Of a stretch of 64,000 nucleotides of DNA, positions 1 through 9,098 are shown piece by piece. A program made the translations under genes and the position numbers. The stretch is taken from contig NZ_JAKXMK010000023.1 in assembly GCF_022524485.1 (NCBI RefSeq), positions 62,001 to 126,000 on the forward strand. The letters run 5' to 3'. The notes beneath the pieces were generated by a model that worked only from the letters and a program-made list of their open reading frames with translations, searched no databases and was not told where the DNA came from. Position 1 is the first letter of the stretch; every line of letters begins with the position of its first letter. The DNA is from Pseudonocardia alaniniphila. GTDB taxonomy: Bacteria; Actinomycetota; Actinomycetes; Mycobacteriales; Pseudonocardiaceae.

Positions 1-314
1 CGGTCGTCGAACGTGGCCACGAGGACGAGACGGGTGCCCTGGTCGTCCGGGTGCAGCTCCCAGCGCAGGTGGTGGTCGCCCCAGGTGTAGGCGAACAGCC
101 GCGGCGGGTCGAGGTCGGTGACCGTGCCGCTGCCCTCGGACCCGAAGTCGACCGTCCCACCGGGACGCAGCTCGGGCGTCATCGTGGACGGGAACCAGTC
201 GGCCAGCCGCTCGGGTTCGGTGATCGCCCGCCAGACCTTCTCCGGTGGGTGCTTCAGCCGGCGCTCCATGGTGAGCACGGAATGGCCGTCGGCGGTGTCC
301 AGGGTCTCGGTCAT
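1..314 (-). CDS. SRPBCC (AHSA1-like) domain protein, partial at window edge
   Basis: The N-terminal part of a START/AHSA1-fold protein; its C-terminus lies beyond position 1. The visible region has the family hallmarks, RRLKHPPEKVWRAITEPERLADWF near the N-terminus and later LFAYTWGDHHLRWEL. Such proteins bind hydrophobic ligands and are commonly paired with an ArsR regulator. The ATG at 314 overlaps the TGA of the upstream ArsR gene (ATGA junction), so the two are translationally coupled in one operon. The ligand cannot be inferred from the sequence. Confidence 0.85.
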   Translation of the reverse strand, partial: MTETLDTADGHSVLTMERRLKHPPEKVWRAITEPERLADWFPSTMTPELRPGGTVDFGSEGSGTVTDLDPPRLFAYTWGDHHLRWELHPDDQGTRLVLVATFDD

Positions 315-628
315 GATTCCTCCGGGCTGTCGGCATCGAGGTGGCGTTCGAGGGCGTCGAGCCGGTCCGCCCACATCCATCGGTAGGGCGCCAGCCACGC
401 GTCCACCTCCGCGAGCGGCGCGGGATCGAGCTCGTACCAGCGCCGCTGTGCTTCGGCCCGCACCTTCACCAGGCCGGCGTCGCGCAGCACCCGCAGATGC
501 TTCGACGTGCCGGGCTGGCTCAGCCCGAGCTCGGCAGACAGTTCCCCGACCAGCCGGGGTCGATCCCGGAGCAGGTCGAGGATGCGCCTGCGCGTCGGCT
601 CGGCGAGCACCTCGAACGTCACGTCCAT
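311..628 (-). CDS. ArsR family winged-helix transcriptional regulator
   Basis: A 105-residue winged-helix protein starting MDVTFEVLAEPTRRRILDLL. The recognition-helix region GLSQPGTSKHLRVLRDAGLV (about residues 38-57) is typical of ArsR regulators. No clear metal-binding Cys cluster is visible, so this is probably the SRPBCC-associated, non-metal type. I chose the ATG at 628 over an in-frame start further upstream because family members begin at this point. It heads an operon with the overlapping SRPBCC gene and probably represses its own promoter. Confidence 0.88.
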   Translation of the reverse strand: MDVTFEVLAEPTRRRILDLLRDRPRLVGELSAELGLSQPGTSKHLRVLRDAGLVKVRAEAQRRWYELDPAPLAEVDAWLAPYRWMWADRLDALERHLDADSPEES

Positions 629-631
629 AAC

Positions 632-649
632 ATACCGAGAGCGGCATAT
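632..649. promoter_or_regulatory. Possible ArsR operator just upstream of the regulator start
   Basis: An imperfect inverted repeat, ATACCG-agag-CGGcATAT, lies 4 bp upstream of the ArsR start codon in an AT-richer patch. Its placement and ATA/TAT ends fit an autoregulatory site, but the symmetry is imperfect and no second copy was seen. Confidence 0.3.
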
Positions 650-665
650 AACCGCAAGGGCATGT

Positions 666-1490
666 TCAGAGGTAGGCGTCCGGCCGTCGCTCTCGCAGGT
701 GCACGAGGACCCTGCGGGCCGCCGCCACCGACTCCTCGACATCGACCTCGGCCACCGCGATGCCCGCCTTGGACCACGTGCGCGCCAGGATCTCCCCGTC
801 CGGGCCGACGACCTTGGCCTGACCCAGGAAGCGCATCCGGCCCGCCACGCCGGTCAGGTTCGACGACACGAGCACCACCTGGTTCTCCGCCGCCCGCGAC
901 CGGTCGTAGAGGTCGAAGAGCTTGGCTTGCCGGTCGTCGGCCATCCGGGGCGCCCGGTTCGTGATGCTCGTCGGCCAGGCCGAGAGGCAGGCGAGCACAT
1001 GCGCCCCGTCGAGTGCGAGGCTGCGAGCGGACTCCGGGAACGTCTTGTCGTAGTCGACGAGCATGCCGATCCGCCCGACGGGTGTGTCGATCGCGCGGAA
1101 CTCCGACCCCGCCGCGTAGACCCGCGACTCCCCGGGGGGCTGATGCACCTTGCGGTGCAGGCCCAGCACCCCGTCCCCGGTGACGCACACCGCCGTGTTG
1201 TAGCGCAGGTCGCCGTCCGCCTCGCAGAACCCGACGCACACCACCATGTCCCCGGCCTGCTCCACGACCGCCTTCACCTCGGGCCCGTCCGGGTCGAGCG
1301 CGGGCGGCAGGGAGCGCGGGTCGGGATCGGTGATGTCGTCGAGGTAGCCGCCGAGCGCGGCGTCAGGCAGCACCAGCAGCCGCACACCGTCGCGGCGTGC
1401 GTGATCCACCAACGTCGCGACGCGCGCGAGATCGAATGCCACGTCCCTGCCGAAGGATGCCGCCACGGCTCCGATGCGGATGGAACCCAT
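666..1490 (-). CDS. Carbon-nitrogen hydrolase (nitrilase fold) lacking catalytic residues
   Basis: A 274-residue nitrilase-superfamily protein, clearly paralogous to the gene just upstream (1503-2354). The family triad is Glu-Lys-Cys. Here the Glu position is Asp43 (LVLPDAALGG), Lys114 is kept (HRKVHQP), and the Cys position is Asp146 (GMLVDYDKTFPE). In the paralogue the same places read LPEACLGG, YRKVHQP and ICYDKAFPE. The overall fold and flanking motifs are well preserved, so this is not simple decay. Hydrolysis by the usual thioester mechanism is not expected, and a structural or regulatory partner of the active paralogue is plausible. It starts 12 bp after the paralogue's stop and is the last gene of the minus-strand operon. 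Confidence 0.9.
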   Translation of the reverse strand: MGSIRIGAVAASFGRDVAFDLARVATLVDHARRDGVRLLVLPDAALGGYLDDITDPDPRSLPPALDPDGPEVKAVVEQAGDMVVCVGFCEADGDLRYNTAVCVTGDGVLGLHRKVHQPPGESRVYAAGSEFRAIDTPVGRIGMLVDYDKTFPESARSLALDGAHVLACLSAWPTSITNRAPRMADDRQAKLFDLYDRSRAAENQVVLVSSNLTGVAGRMRFLGQAKVVGPDGEILARTWSKAGIAVAEVDVEESVAAARRVLVHLRERRPDAYL

Positions 1491-1502
1491 TCGAAAGATT
1501 GT

Positions 1503-2354
1503 TCAGGCGGCCGCGGGGCTCGGGGCCGCCGCCGCGCCGTACGTCTCCGGTCGCAGGTCCCGCAGGTAACCCATCGCCCGCCGGGCCGACTCCACCGCCG
1601 CCGCGACGTCGAGATCGGCGACCGCCGTGCCTGCGGTGACGCCCGTGGTGGCGAGCACCTCGCCTCCGGGATCGACGATCTTGGCGCCCGCCGCGAACCG
1701 CAGCGAGCCGAACGTGCCCGACTGGTTGGCAGCGAGCCAGACGATCTGGTTCTCCAGCGCTCGGGCGCGGTCGAAGAGGTCGAAGCGGCGGGTCCACCGG
1801 TCCTGAGCCGGATCGGGATGCGGATCGGTGGCGCTCAGCGGCCAGGCCGAGACCGAGACGACGATCTCGGCCCCGTCGAGCGCGAGCGCGCGCGCCGCCT
1901 CGGGGAACGCCTTGTCGTAGCAGATCTGCAGGCCCAGCCGGCCGACCGGCGAGTCGAACGCGGCGAACCGGTCGCCCGCCCGGTAGCTCGCGTCCTCGCG
2001 CAGCGGCTGGTGCACCTTGCGGTAGTTCGCGAGCACGCCGTCGCCCGTGACGCAGACCGCGCTGTTGTAGCGGACGCCCGAACCGTCCAGCTCGCAGTAG
2101 CCCGCCACCACCACCATCTCGCGCGCCAGCGCGGCCAGCCTGCGGATCTCGGGCCCGTCGCAGCGGAGGGCAGGCGGGAGGTCCTCCGGACCGTCGAGGC
2201 TCGTCAGATAGCCGCCGAGGCAGGCTTCGGGCAATGCGAGCAGCCGGACGCCCGCCGCGCGCGCCTCGGACATCAGCGTGGAGATCCGCGCGAAGTCCTC
2301 CTCGAGGTCGCGACCGAAGGGGGCCGCGACAGCCGCCATGCGCAGCGTCGCCAT
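1503..2354 (-). CDS. Carbon-nitrogen hydrolase (nitrilase/amidase superfamily), catalytic triad intact
   Basis: A 283-residue nitrilase-fold hydrolase with an apparent triad of Glu43 (LPEACLGG), Lys113 (YRKVHQP) and Cys145 (ICYDKAFPE). Such enzymes hydrolyse nitriles, amides or carbamoyl compounds; the substrate here is unknown. I chose the ATG at 2354 because it aligns with the start of the downstream paralogue and follows a GGACGGAG-like ribosome site. A GTG at 2402 would add 16 unconserved residues. Its neighbours are MSMEG_0572- and MSMEG_0569-type genes and an amino-acid permease, suggesting nitrogen scavenging. Confidence 0.9.
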   Translation of the reverse strand: MATLRMAAVAAPFGRDLEEDFARISTLMSEARAAGVRLLALPEACLGGYLTSLDGPEDLPPALRCDGPEIRRLAALAREMVVVAGYCELDGSGVRYNSAVCVTGDGVLANYRKVHQPLREDASYRAGDRFAAFDSPVGRLGLQICYDKAFPEAARALALDGAEIVVSVSAWPLSATDPHPDPAQDRWTRRFDLFDRARALENQIVWLAANQSGTFGSLRFAAGAKIVDPGGEVLATTGVTAGTAVADLDVAAAVESARRAMGYLRDLRPETYGAAAAPSPAAA

Positions 2355-2482
2355 CTCTCGTGCTCCGTCCTGTGAGTCCTCGGTGATCGCTGTGGTGGTC
2401 ACGCACGCGCGGCGACGAAGGGGCGGGGGTCGCGTCCCCCTGGCGACCCCCGCCCCCGCCCGTCGTGCGCGAAGCCGACCGT

Positions 2483-2995
2483 TCAGAACATGTAGGTGGA
2501 GTTGATGATCGCTCCCTTGCGGGCGTAGTGGATCAACGCGTCCTGGACGTCGAGCGGGTGCGTCGGGATGACGCCCTCGATCAGGTCCTCCTCGCGAGCG
2601 CCGTGGAGCGAGAGCCCGAAGCGGCAGCAGTAGACCTTGCCGCCCTCCTGGATGAACGTCGCGAGGGAGTTGTTGATGTTGTGCTCACCAGGGAAGGCCG
2701 AGTTGCCCGTGGTCGGGAAGCCGCGGGTGGCCAGGCAGTTGAGGGATCCAGGGCCGTAGAAGTAGATCGCCGACTCGAAACCCTTCCGCAGCGCACGGGT
2801 GGCCTGCAGGATCGCCACGAAGCTCACCGACGACTCGTGCGCGATGCCGTGCACGAGGGTGAAGTAGGTCTCGCCGTTCTCGGCCTGGTAGTCGGGGAAG
2901 ACCTTGGTGCCCCCGTAGATCGTCGAGCCCTCCGGCAGCGCCGGGTGCTGGATCTCCTCGAGGCTCTGCTTCTCGAGATCGGTCAGATCGGCCAT
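2483..2995 (-). CDS. MSMEG_0572 family nitrogen-starvation-response protein
   Basis: A 170-residue protein. From memory it closely resembles the MSMEG_0572 family, through segments such as IYGGTKVFPDYQAENG, LVHGIAHESSVSFVA, YFYGPGSLNCLATRGFP and GEHNINN. The C-terminal half (VYCCRFGLSLHG, THPLDVQDALIHYARKGAIINSTYMF) recalls a DsrE-like fold with a conserved Cys pair. The biochemical role is unknown; the family is named for induction under nitrogen starvation and for its position in nitrilase-containing (Nit1C-type) clusters. A strong AAGGAG ribosome site precedes the ATG at 2995. It sits between the flavoprotein and the two nitrilase-fold genes. Confidence 0.85.
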   Translation of the reverse strand: MADLTDLEKQSLEEIQHPALPEGSTIYGGTKVFPDYQAENGETYFTLVHGIAHESSVSFVAILQATRALRKGFESAIYFYGPGSLNCLATRGFPTTGNSAFPGEHNINNSLATFIQEGGKVYCCRFGLSLHGAREEDLIEGVIPTHPLDVQDALIHYARKGAIINSTYMF

Positions 2996-3044
2996 CGGTA
3001 CTCCTTCTGGTGGGTGGTGCGGACGGGCCGGCGACGCCGACGGT

Positions 3045-4409
<1,365 letters not shown>

Positions 4410-4466
4410 GCAGACGATTACAACGAGCGTTGATCACCGGGGCGTTTCCCCCGGAACACGCCGGTG

Positions 4467-5984
4467 TTAGGGCGTGTTGCCGGCTTCTTTCCGAACGCTC
4501 ACACCCTCGGCGTCGGCTCCCCCGCGCAGCCCCAGCCGGGAGTGCGTACGCCCGTAGAACGCGTAGACGACGATGCCGATCAGCATCCAGATCACGAACC
4601 GCAGCCACGTCTCGACGGACAGGTTGATCATCAGCCAGAGGCAGGCGAGCACCGAGAGCACGGGTACCAGGGGCACCAGCGGGGTGCGGAACCCGCGGGG
4701 CAGGTCCGGCCTCGTCCGGCGCAGCACCACGACACCCACCGACACCAGTACGAAGGCGAACAGCGTGCCGATGTTGACCATTTCCTCGAGCGCCCCGATC
4801 GGGAAGAACGTGGCGCCGGCCGCCACCACGACCCCGACGAGGATCGTGGCCCGGGCGGGCGTGCCCCGCTGCGGGCTCGTGCGGGCGAGGCCGCGAGGCA
4901 GCAGCCCGTCGCGCGACATCGCGAACAACACCCTGATCTGGCCGAGCATCAGCACCATGACCACGGTGGTGAGCCCGGCCAGCGCGCCGAACGCGATGAT
5001 GGTGGCCGCCCAGTTCACGCCGAGCGACTCGAACGCCGTGGCCAGGGTGGCCCGGGTGCCGTCGGGCTGGGTGCGCAGCTCCGTGTAGCTGACCATGCCG
5101 GTGAGCACCAGCGCGACGCCCACGTAAAGCGCGGTGACGATCGCGAGCGACCCGAAGATGCCGCGCGGCAGCGACCGCTGCGGGTCGCGCGTCTCCTCCG
5201 CCGTGGTGGCGACGACGTCGAAGCCGATGAAGGCGAAGAAGACCAGAGAGGCGGCGGCGAGCAGGCCGTAGATCCCGTAGGTGCTGGTGGCGCTGCCACC
5301 GAAGATCGACAGCAGCGACTGCTGCAACCCGCTGTCCGCGGCTGCCCCCTCGGCGGCAGGCGGGATGAACGGGCTGTAGTTGGCGGCGTTGATGTAGAAG
5401 AGGCCGAGGAGGATCACCAGCAGCACGATCGCCACCTTGATCGTGGTGAAGACCAGGCTGACCCGGCTGGAGAGCTTGGTGCCGAGCGCAAGGAGCACCG
5501 TGAGCACGCCGATGAGGAACAACGCGCCCCAGTCCAGTGTGACCGGGCCGAGGTGTATGTCGGTGCTGATGTCGGCCCCGAGGAGCCCCAGCACGTTCGC
5601 CAGGTATTCCGACCAGCCCTTGGCCACCACCGCGGAACCGACTGCGAACTCCAGCACGAGGTCCCAGCCGATGATCCAGGCGATGAACTCGCCGAAGGTG
5701 GCGTAGGAGAAGGTGTAGGCGCTGCCCGCCACCGGCACGGTGGAGGCGAACTCCGCATAGCACAGGGCGGCGAGCCCACACGCGATCGCGGCGAGCACGA
5801 ACGCCAGCGACACCGAAGGCCCCGCGACGTCCCCTGCGGTGCTGGCGGAGAGGGTGAAGATGCCCGCCCCGACCACCACGGCCACGCCGAAGACGATCAG
5901 GTCCCAAGTGCCGAGGTCTCTCCGGAGCCGGCTGCCGGGCTCGTCAGTGTCGGCAATGGACTGCTCTACGGACTTGGTCCGCAT
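4467..5984 (-). CDS. APC superfamily amino acid permease
   Basis: A 505-residue membrane transporter with about 12 predicted hydrophobic segments. The N-terminal APC motif DLIVFGVAVVVGAGIFTLSA and the stretch AGLTTVVMVLMLGQIRVLFAMSRDG resemble cationic or neutral amino-acid permeases of the CAT/YfnA type. I chose the ATG at 5984 because the protein then begins with a short cytoplasmic tail before the first APC motif; upstream reading adds unconserved sequence. As first gene of the locus, it probably imports the amino acid or amine used by the downstream flavoprotein and hydrolase. Substrate specificity cannot be read from the sequence. Confidence 0.9.
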   Translation of the reverse strand: MRTKSVEQSIADTDEPGSRLRRDLGTWDLIVFGVAVVVGAGIFTLSASTAGDVAGPSVSLAFVLAAIACGLAALCYAEFASTVPVAGSAYTFSYATFGEFIAWIIGWDLVLEFAVGSAVVAKGWSEYLANVLGLLGADISTDIHLGPVTLDWGALFLIGVLTVLLALGTKLSSRVSLVFTTIKVAIVLLVILLGLFYINAANYSPFIPPAAEGAAADSGLQQSLLSIFGGSATSTYGIYGLLAAASLVFFAFIGFDVVATTAEETRDPQRSLPRGIFGSLAIVTALYVGVALVLTGMVSYTELRTQPDGTRATLATAFESLGVNWAATIIAFGALAGLTTVVMVLMLGQIRVLFAMSRDGLLPRGLARTSPQRGTPARATILVGVVVAAGATFFPIGALEEMVNIGTLFAFVLVSVGVVVLRRTRPDLPRGFRTPLVPLVPVLSVLACLWLMINLSVETWLRFVIWMLIGIVVYAFYGRTHSRLGLRGGADAEGVSVRKEAGNTP

Positions 5985-6150
5985 GATCCCGCTCTGCCTG
6001 CCCCGCACGGCCATGTCCGCTACATAGCCCAGCGGAGTCGGCCCGAAACACTGCGGACAGCCACCCCCTGCCGAGGAGATCACGAGAACGACTCGCGGGC
6101 GCCACGCTGCCGCAGCGGAACCGACATGCGCATGCGGGAGAAACCGGACC

Positions 6151-7491
6151 GTGAGCGCACCCGTGTCGGATCCGAGCACCACCCCGCTGATGACGGTTCG
6201 CGTGGATCGTCGCAGAGGGAGGCGGGTCACAGCAGGTAGGACGGTCGCGGTGCTGTGCCTGGCCGCAGTGTTGCTGGAGGCCACGGCGGACCTGCTGCCC
6301 GACGAGCCGGTGGTATGGATACTGACCCCCGTCCGGCTGGTACTGGGCGCAGGGCTCGTCGCCACCGCGGTCGCGGGAGTGCGTCCCGGACAGTGGCGGA
6401 CCCCGCTGGATCCGGCGATCGGCGCACTCCTGCTGGCCGCGGCCCTGGGCACCGTGCTGGCCGGACAGCCGTGGGCCCCGTGGCGCGGGGTGCTCACTGC
6501 GGTGGCGGCGTACTACCTGATGGTCGGCGTTCGCCGGTCCGTTCCCGACGCCGGCCCGGCCCTCGGCCTGCTGGCGCTCGTCGGGGTGGCCGTGGCCGGC
6601 ACCGTCGCAGCCAGGCAGGCGGCCGCCGGAACCGCAACGGGGTTCTGCCGCGGCGCCATCGACGGCTCGGCCGACGTCTGTGGTCCGGACGCCGTGATCC
6701 GCGCGGTCGGCACCTTCTCCAACCCGAACCTGCTGGCGGCGTTCCTCGTGCTGCTCCTGCCCGTGGCCGCGGCCGGTGCGGCACAGCTCGCCGACCGGAC
6801 GTCGCGGCTGGCGGGTACGGCGCTCGTCGTGGTCGGGTACGCGGCCGTGCTGCTGACAGCCTCCCGAGGCGGCATCGTCGCCGCAGTGGCCGGAGCCGCC
6901 GTGTTCGTCGCGCTCCGGCGCGGCCACGGTCGCGCTCTCCCGGTCGGCGGGAGGCTCCGGCCGGGCCGGGCGGTCGTCGCCCTCCTCGGGGTGGGCGGCG
7001 TGGTCGCGGCCGGTCTGCTCCTACTGGCCCCCGCGCTCTCCGTGGGGGTGCGCGCCGACGTCTGGACGGCCGCGGCCGGGCTGGTGGCACAGCACCCGCT
7101 GGGCGTAGGGCCCGGTCGGGCTGGTGCACTGCTCGACGCGGCGATCGCCGGTGACGAGGCGTTCCAGCACGCCCACAACCTCTGGCTCAACTGGGCGGTC
7201 GAGGCCGGCGTACCCGGACTCGTGGCCGTACTGACGATCACCGTGGGCGCAGTGATCGTCACCCGCCGCGCCGCCCTGGCGGGGTCGGCCACGGCCGTTG
7301 CTGCCGGGGCAGGGCTGGCCGGGTTCGCGGTGATGAGCCTTGCCGACCACCCGGCGAACGCGATCCGCGTGTCGATCGCCGTGTGGATCGTGCTGGCGCT
7401 CGTCGCGGCCGAGTCGGCGCCGCGGACGCTCGCTCGGCGCCGCTCCGGTCAGCCCGCCACAGGGGTGCGGTCGAGGTCCGGTTCGAGGTAG
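6151..7491 (+). CDS. O-antigen ligase (Wzy_C) family membrane protein
   Basis: A 446-residue multi-spanning protein with about 10-12 hydrophobic helices and the Wzy_C-type region (GTFSNPNLLAAFLVLLLPVA, VVGYAAVLLTASRGG, HPLGVGPGRAG, HAHNLWLNWAVEAGVPG). Family members ligate or polymerise polysaccharide or attach glycans to lipid carriers and proteins. No glycan-assembly cluster surrounds it, so its substrate is open. The start is a GTG at 6151 (an ATG at 6190 is possible). Its 3' end overlaps the convergent metal-transporter gene by 43 bp. Confidence 0.8.
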   Translation: MSAPVSDPSTTPLMTVRVDRRRGRRVTAGRTVAVLCLAAVLLEATADLLPDEPVVWILTPVRLVLGAGLVATAVAGVRPGQWRTPLDPAIGALLLAAALGTVLAGQPWAPWRGVLTAVAAYYLMVGVRRSVPDAGPALGLLALVGVAVAGTVAARQAAAGTATGFCRGAIDGSADVCGPDAVIRAVGTFSNPNLLAAFLVLLLPVAAAGAAQLADRTSRLAGTALVVVGYAAVLLTASRGGIVAAVAGAAVFVALRRGHGRALPVGGRLRPGRAVVALLGVGGVVAAGLLLLAPALSVGVRADVWTAAAGLVAQHPLGVGPGRAGALLDAAIAGDEAFQHAHNLWLNWAVEAGVPGLVAVLTITVGAVIVTRRAALAGSATAVAAGAGLAGFAVMSLADHPANAIRVSIAVWIVLALVAAESAPRTLARRRSGQPATGVRSRSGSR

Positions 7492-8369
7492 ATGACCCGG
7501 GCCTCGGGCACCGCCTCCCGGATGCGTTGCTCGGCCTCGTCGATGCTGCGGGCGACCTGCTCGAGGGGCAGGCCCGGGGGCAGCGCGATCTTCGCGGCGA
7601 CGAGCAGCTCCTCGGGCCCGAGGTACTGGGTCTTGATGTGGATGACGCGCTCGACACCACCGGCCTCGAGCGCCGAGACGATCTTCGCGAGCACCGGCTG
7701 GGTGGCGCCCTCCCCGACGAGCAGGCTCTTCATCTCGATGATCAGGATGATGGCGATGACGCCGAGCAGCACGCCGATGCAGATGGTGCCGAGCGCGTCG
7801 AACACCGAGTCGCCCGTGAGCACGGTGAGCCCGACGCCGAGGAGCGCGAGCACCAGGCCGACGAGCGCGCCGAGGTCCTCGAGCAGCACGACGGGAAGCT
7901 CGGGCACCTTCGACTGACGGATGAACTGCCACCACGTACCCGAGCCCTTGAGTGGCCGGGACTCGTGGATCGCGGTGCGGAACGAGAACGACTCCAGACC
8001 GATCGCGACGACCAGGATCACGACCGCGACCAGTGGCGACGTGAGCGGCTCGTGCGACTCCAGCTTGTGGATGCCCTCGTAGAGGGCGAACACCGAGCCC
8101 AGCGTGAAGAGCAGCAGCGCCACGACGAAGGAGTAGAAGTACCGGTCGCGGCCGTACCCGAACGGATGCTCCGGGGTGGCCGCGCGCCGCGCGGTGCGGC
8201 CACCTAGCAGCAGCAACCCCTGGTTGGACGTGTCGGCGACCGAGTGCACGGCCTCGGCCAGCATGGAGGACGACCCTGTGACCAGGAAGCCGATGAACTT
8301 GGCGATCGCGATTCCCGCGTTGGCGAGCAGCGCCGCCACGATCGCCCGGGTTCCACCACTCGCTGCCAC
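7449..8369 (-). CDS. Cation diffusion facilitator (ZnT9-like) transporter
   Basis: A 306-residue CDF-family protein. The transmembrane II metal site appears as HSVAD and helix V carries LLEDLGALVG, an ED variant of the usual HxxxD; this pairing fits the ZnT9/SLC30A9-like subgroup. A C-terminal cytoplasmic domain of about 90 residues (VERVIHIKTQYLGPEELLVAAKI and on) matches the CDF dimerisation domain. It probably exports a divalent cation by proton antiport. The GTG at 8369 follows a GAGGAGAG ribosome site. It is convergent with the O-antigen-ligase-like gene and overlaps its end. Confidence 0.88.
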   Translation of the reverse strand: MAASGGTRAIVAALLANAGIAIAKFIGFLVTGSSSMLAEAVHSVADTSNQGLLLLGGRTARRAATPEHPFGYGRDRYFYSFVVALLLFTLGSVFALYEGIHKLESHEPLTSPLVAVVILVVAIGLESFSFRTAIHESRPLKGSGTWWQFIRQSKVPELPVVLLEDLGALVGLVLALLGVGLTVLTGDSVFDALGTICIGVLLGVIAIILIIEMKSLLVGEGATQPVLAKIVSALEAGGVERVIHIKTQYLGPEELLVAAKIALPPGLPLEQVARSIDEAEQRIREAVPEARVIYLEPDLDRTPVAG

Positions 8370-8408
8370 TGCACTCTCCTCGACCCACGGCCCGATGCGG
8401 CCCGGACC

Positions 8409-9002
8409 CTAGCGTCTTGTCGGGGACCCATGAACCGCGGGCAGGATCGCCTGATCGACGATTTCGGCGAGGCGCTGGGGCGTCGGTTCTTGCCCGGTGT
8501 CGATCGCGTGCTTTATCACCAATGCCTCGCCGATGTCCTCCACCACGGGCGTGATCAGGCCGGGATCGAGCTGCCCGACCTCGGCGTAATGATGCAGCAC
8601 GGTGGCGGTGAATCGGCGACCGGCCGGTTCGAACACGCGGGAGTAGAGGGCGTCGACGAGCTCGGGGTGGCGGTGGCGCTCGGCGAGGACGGCCCGGACG
8701 GCACGCGACGTGGGATGGCGTGACCACTCGATCATCAACTCGAGGGCGCGGATCAGATCGCCGCGCAGATCGTCGGCCGCGGGCGAGGGCACCTCGACCG
8801 GAAAGGCGGCCGCGATCGCGTCCAGCAACAGTTCCTCGGGGCTCGGCCAGCGCCGGTACAGCGAGGTCTTCGCTGTCTCGGCGCGACGGGCGATTCCCTC
8901 CATGGTCAACCGGCCGAGGCCGACCTCGTCGAGCTCGTCGAGCACCGCCTGGTGGACGACGGCGAGCAGCGCGTCCCCCCGTCTGCGCGTCCGGCCGCCC
9001 AT
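8409..9002 (-). CDS. TetR family transcriptional regulator
   Basis: A 197-residue TetR regulator. The helix-turn-helix is in the N-terminal 50 residues (GRLTMEGIARRAETAKTSLYRRWPS) and is followed by a TetR_C-type ligand domain (HPTSRAVRAVLAERHRHPELVDAL). I chose the ATG at 9002, preceded by AGGGGG, over a GTG at 9020 that lacks a ribosome site. It is divergent from the DUF418 membrane protein, with two strong palindromes between them, so it probably represses both genes. Confidence 0.9.
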   Translation of the reverse strand: MGGRTRRRGDALLAVVHQAVLDELDEVGLGRLTMEGIARRAETAKTSLYRRWPSPEELLLDAIAAAFPVEVPSPAADDLRGDLIRALELMIEWSRHPTSRAVRAVLAERHRHPELVDALYSRVFEPAGRRFTATVLHHYAEVGQLDPGLITPVVEDIGEALVIKHAIDTGQEPTPQRLAEIVDQAILPAVHGSPTRR

Positions 9003-9028
9003 CGTCCCCCTCACGATCACCCTTGCCC

Positions 9029-9046
9029 AGCTACGGATGCGTAGCT
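9029..9046. promoter_or_regulatory. TetR operator candidate 1
   Basis: Perfect inverted repeat AGCTACG-gatg-CGTAGCT located 26 bp upstream of the TetR start. It shares the core TACG-N4-CGTA with the neighbouring site at 9053-9086; the two centres are 32 bp apart, about three helical turns. It is likely one of two operators of the divergent TetR gene. Confidence 0.6.
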
Positions 9047-9052
9047 TATCTT

Positions 9053-9086
9053 CCTCTTTAAGATACGCACCCGTATCTTAAAGAGG
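9053..9086. promoter_or_regulatory. TetR operator candidate 2, overlapping the DUF418 ribosome site
   Basis: A perfect 15-bp inverted repeat, CCTCTTTAAGATACG and its complement, separated by the 4-bp spacer CACC. It contains the same TACG-N4-CGTA core as the site at 9029-9046. Its right arm supplies AAAGAGG, which runs into the purine-rich ribosome site of the DUF418 gene (ATG at 9099). Repressor binding would therefore cover the promoter or start region of that gene. Confidence 0.7.
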
Positions 9087-9098
9087 GGGAGGGCTCGA

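Noticed and set aside
507-2375. A 622-residue open frame on the plus strand
   Set aside because: It lies antisense to the ArsR and two nitrilase-fold genes, has no recognisable domain, and is rich in Arg/Pro/Gly as expected for a GC-rich shadow frame.
4464-6239. A 591-residue open frame on the plus strand
   Set aside because: It is antisense to the amino-acid permease, whose membrane pattern and APC motifs are unambiguous.
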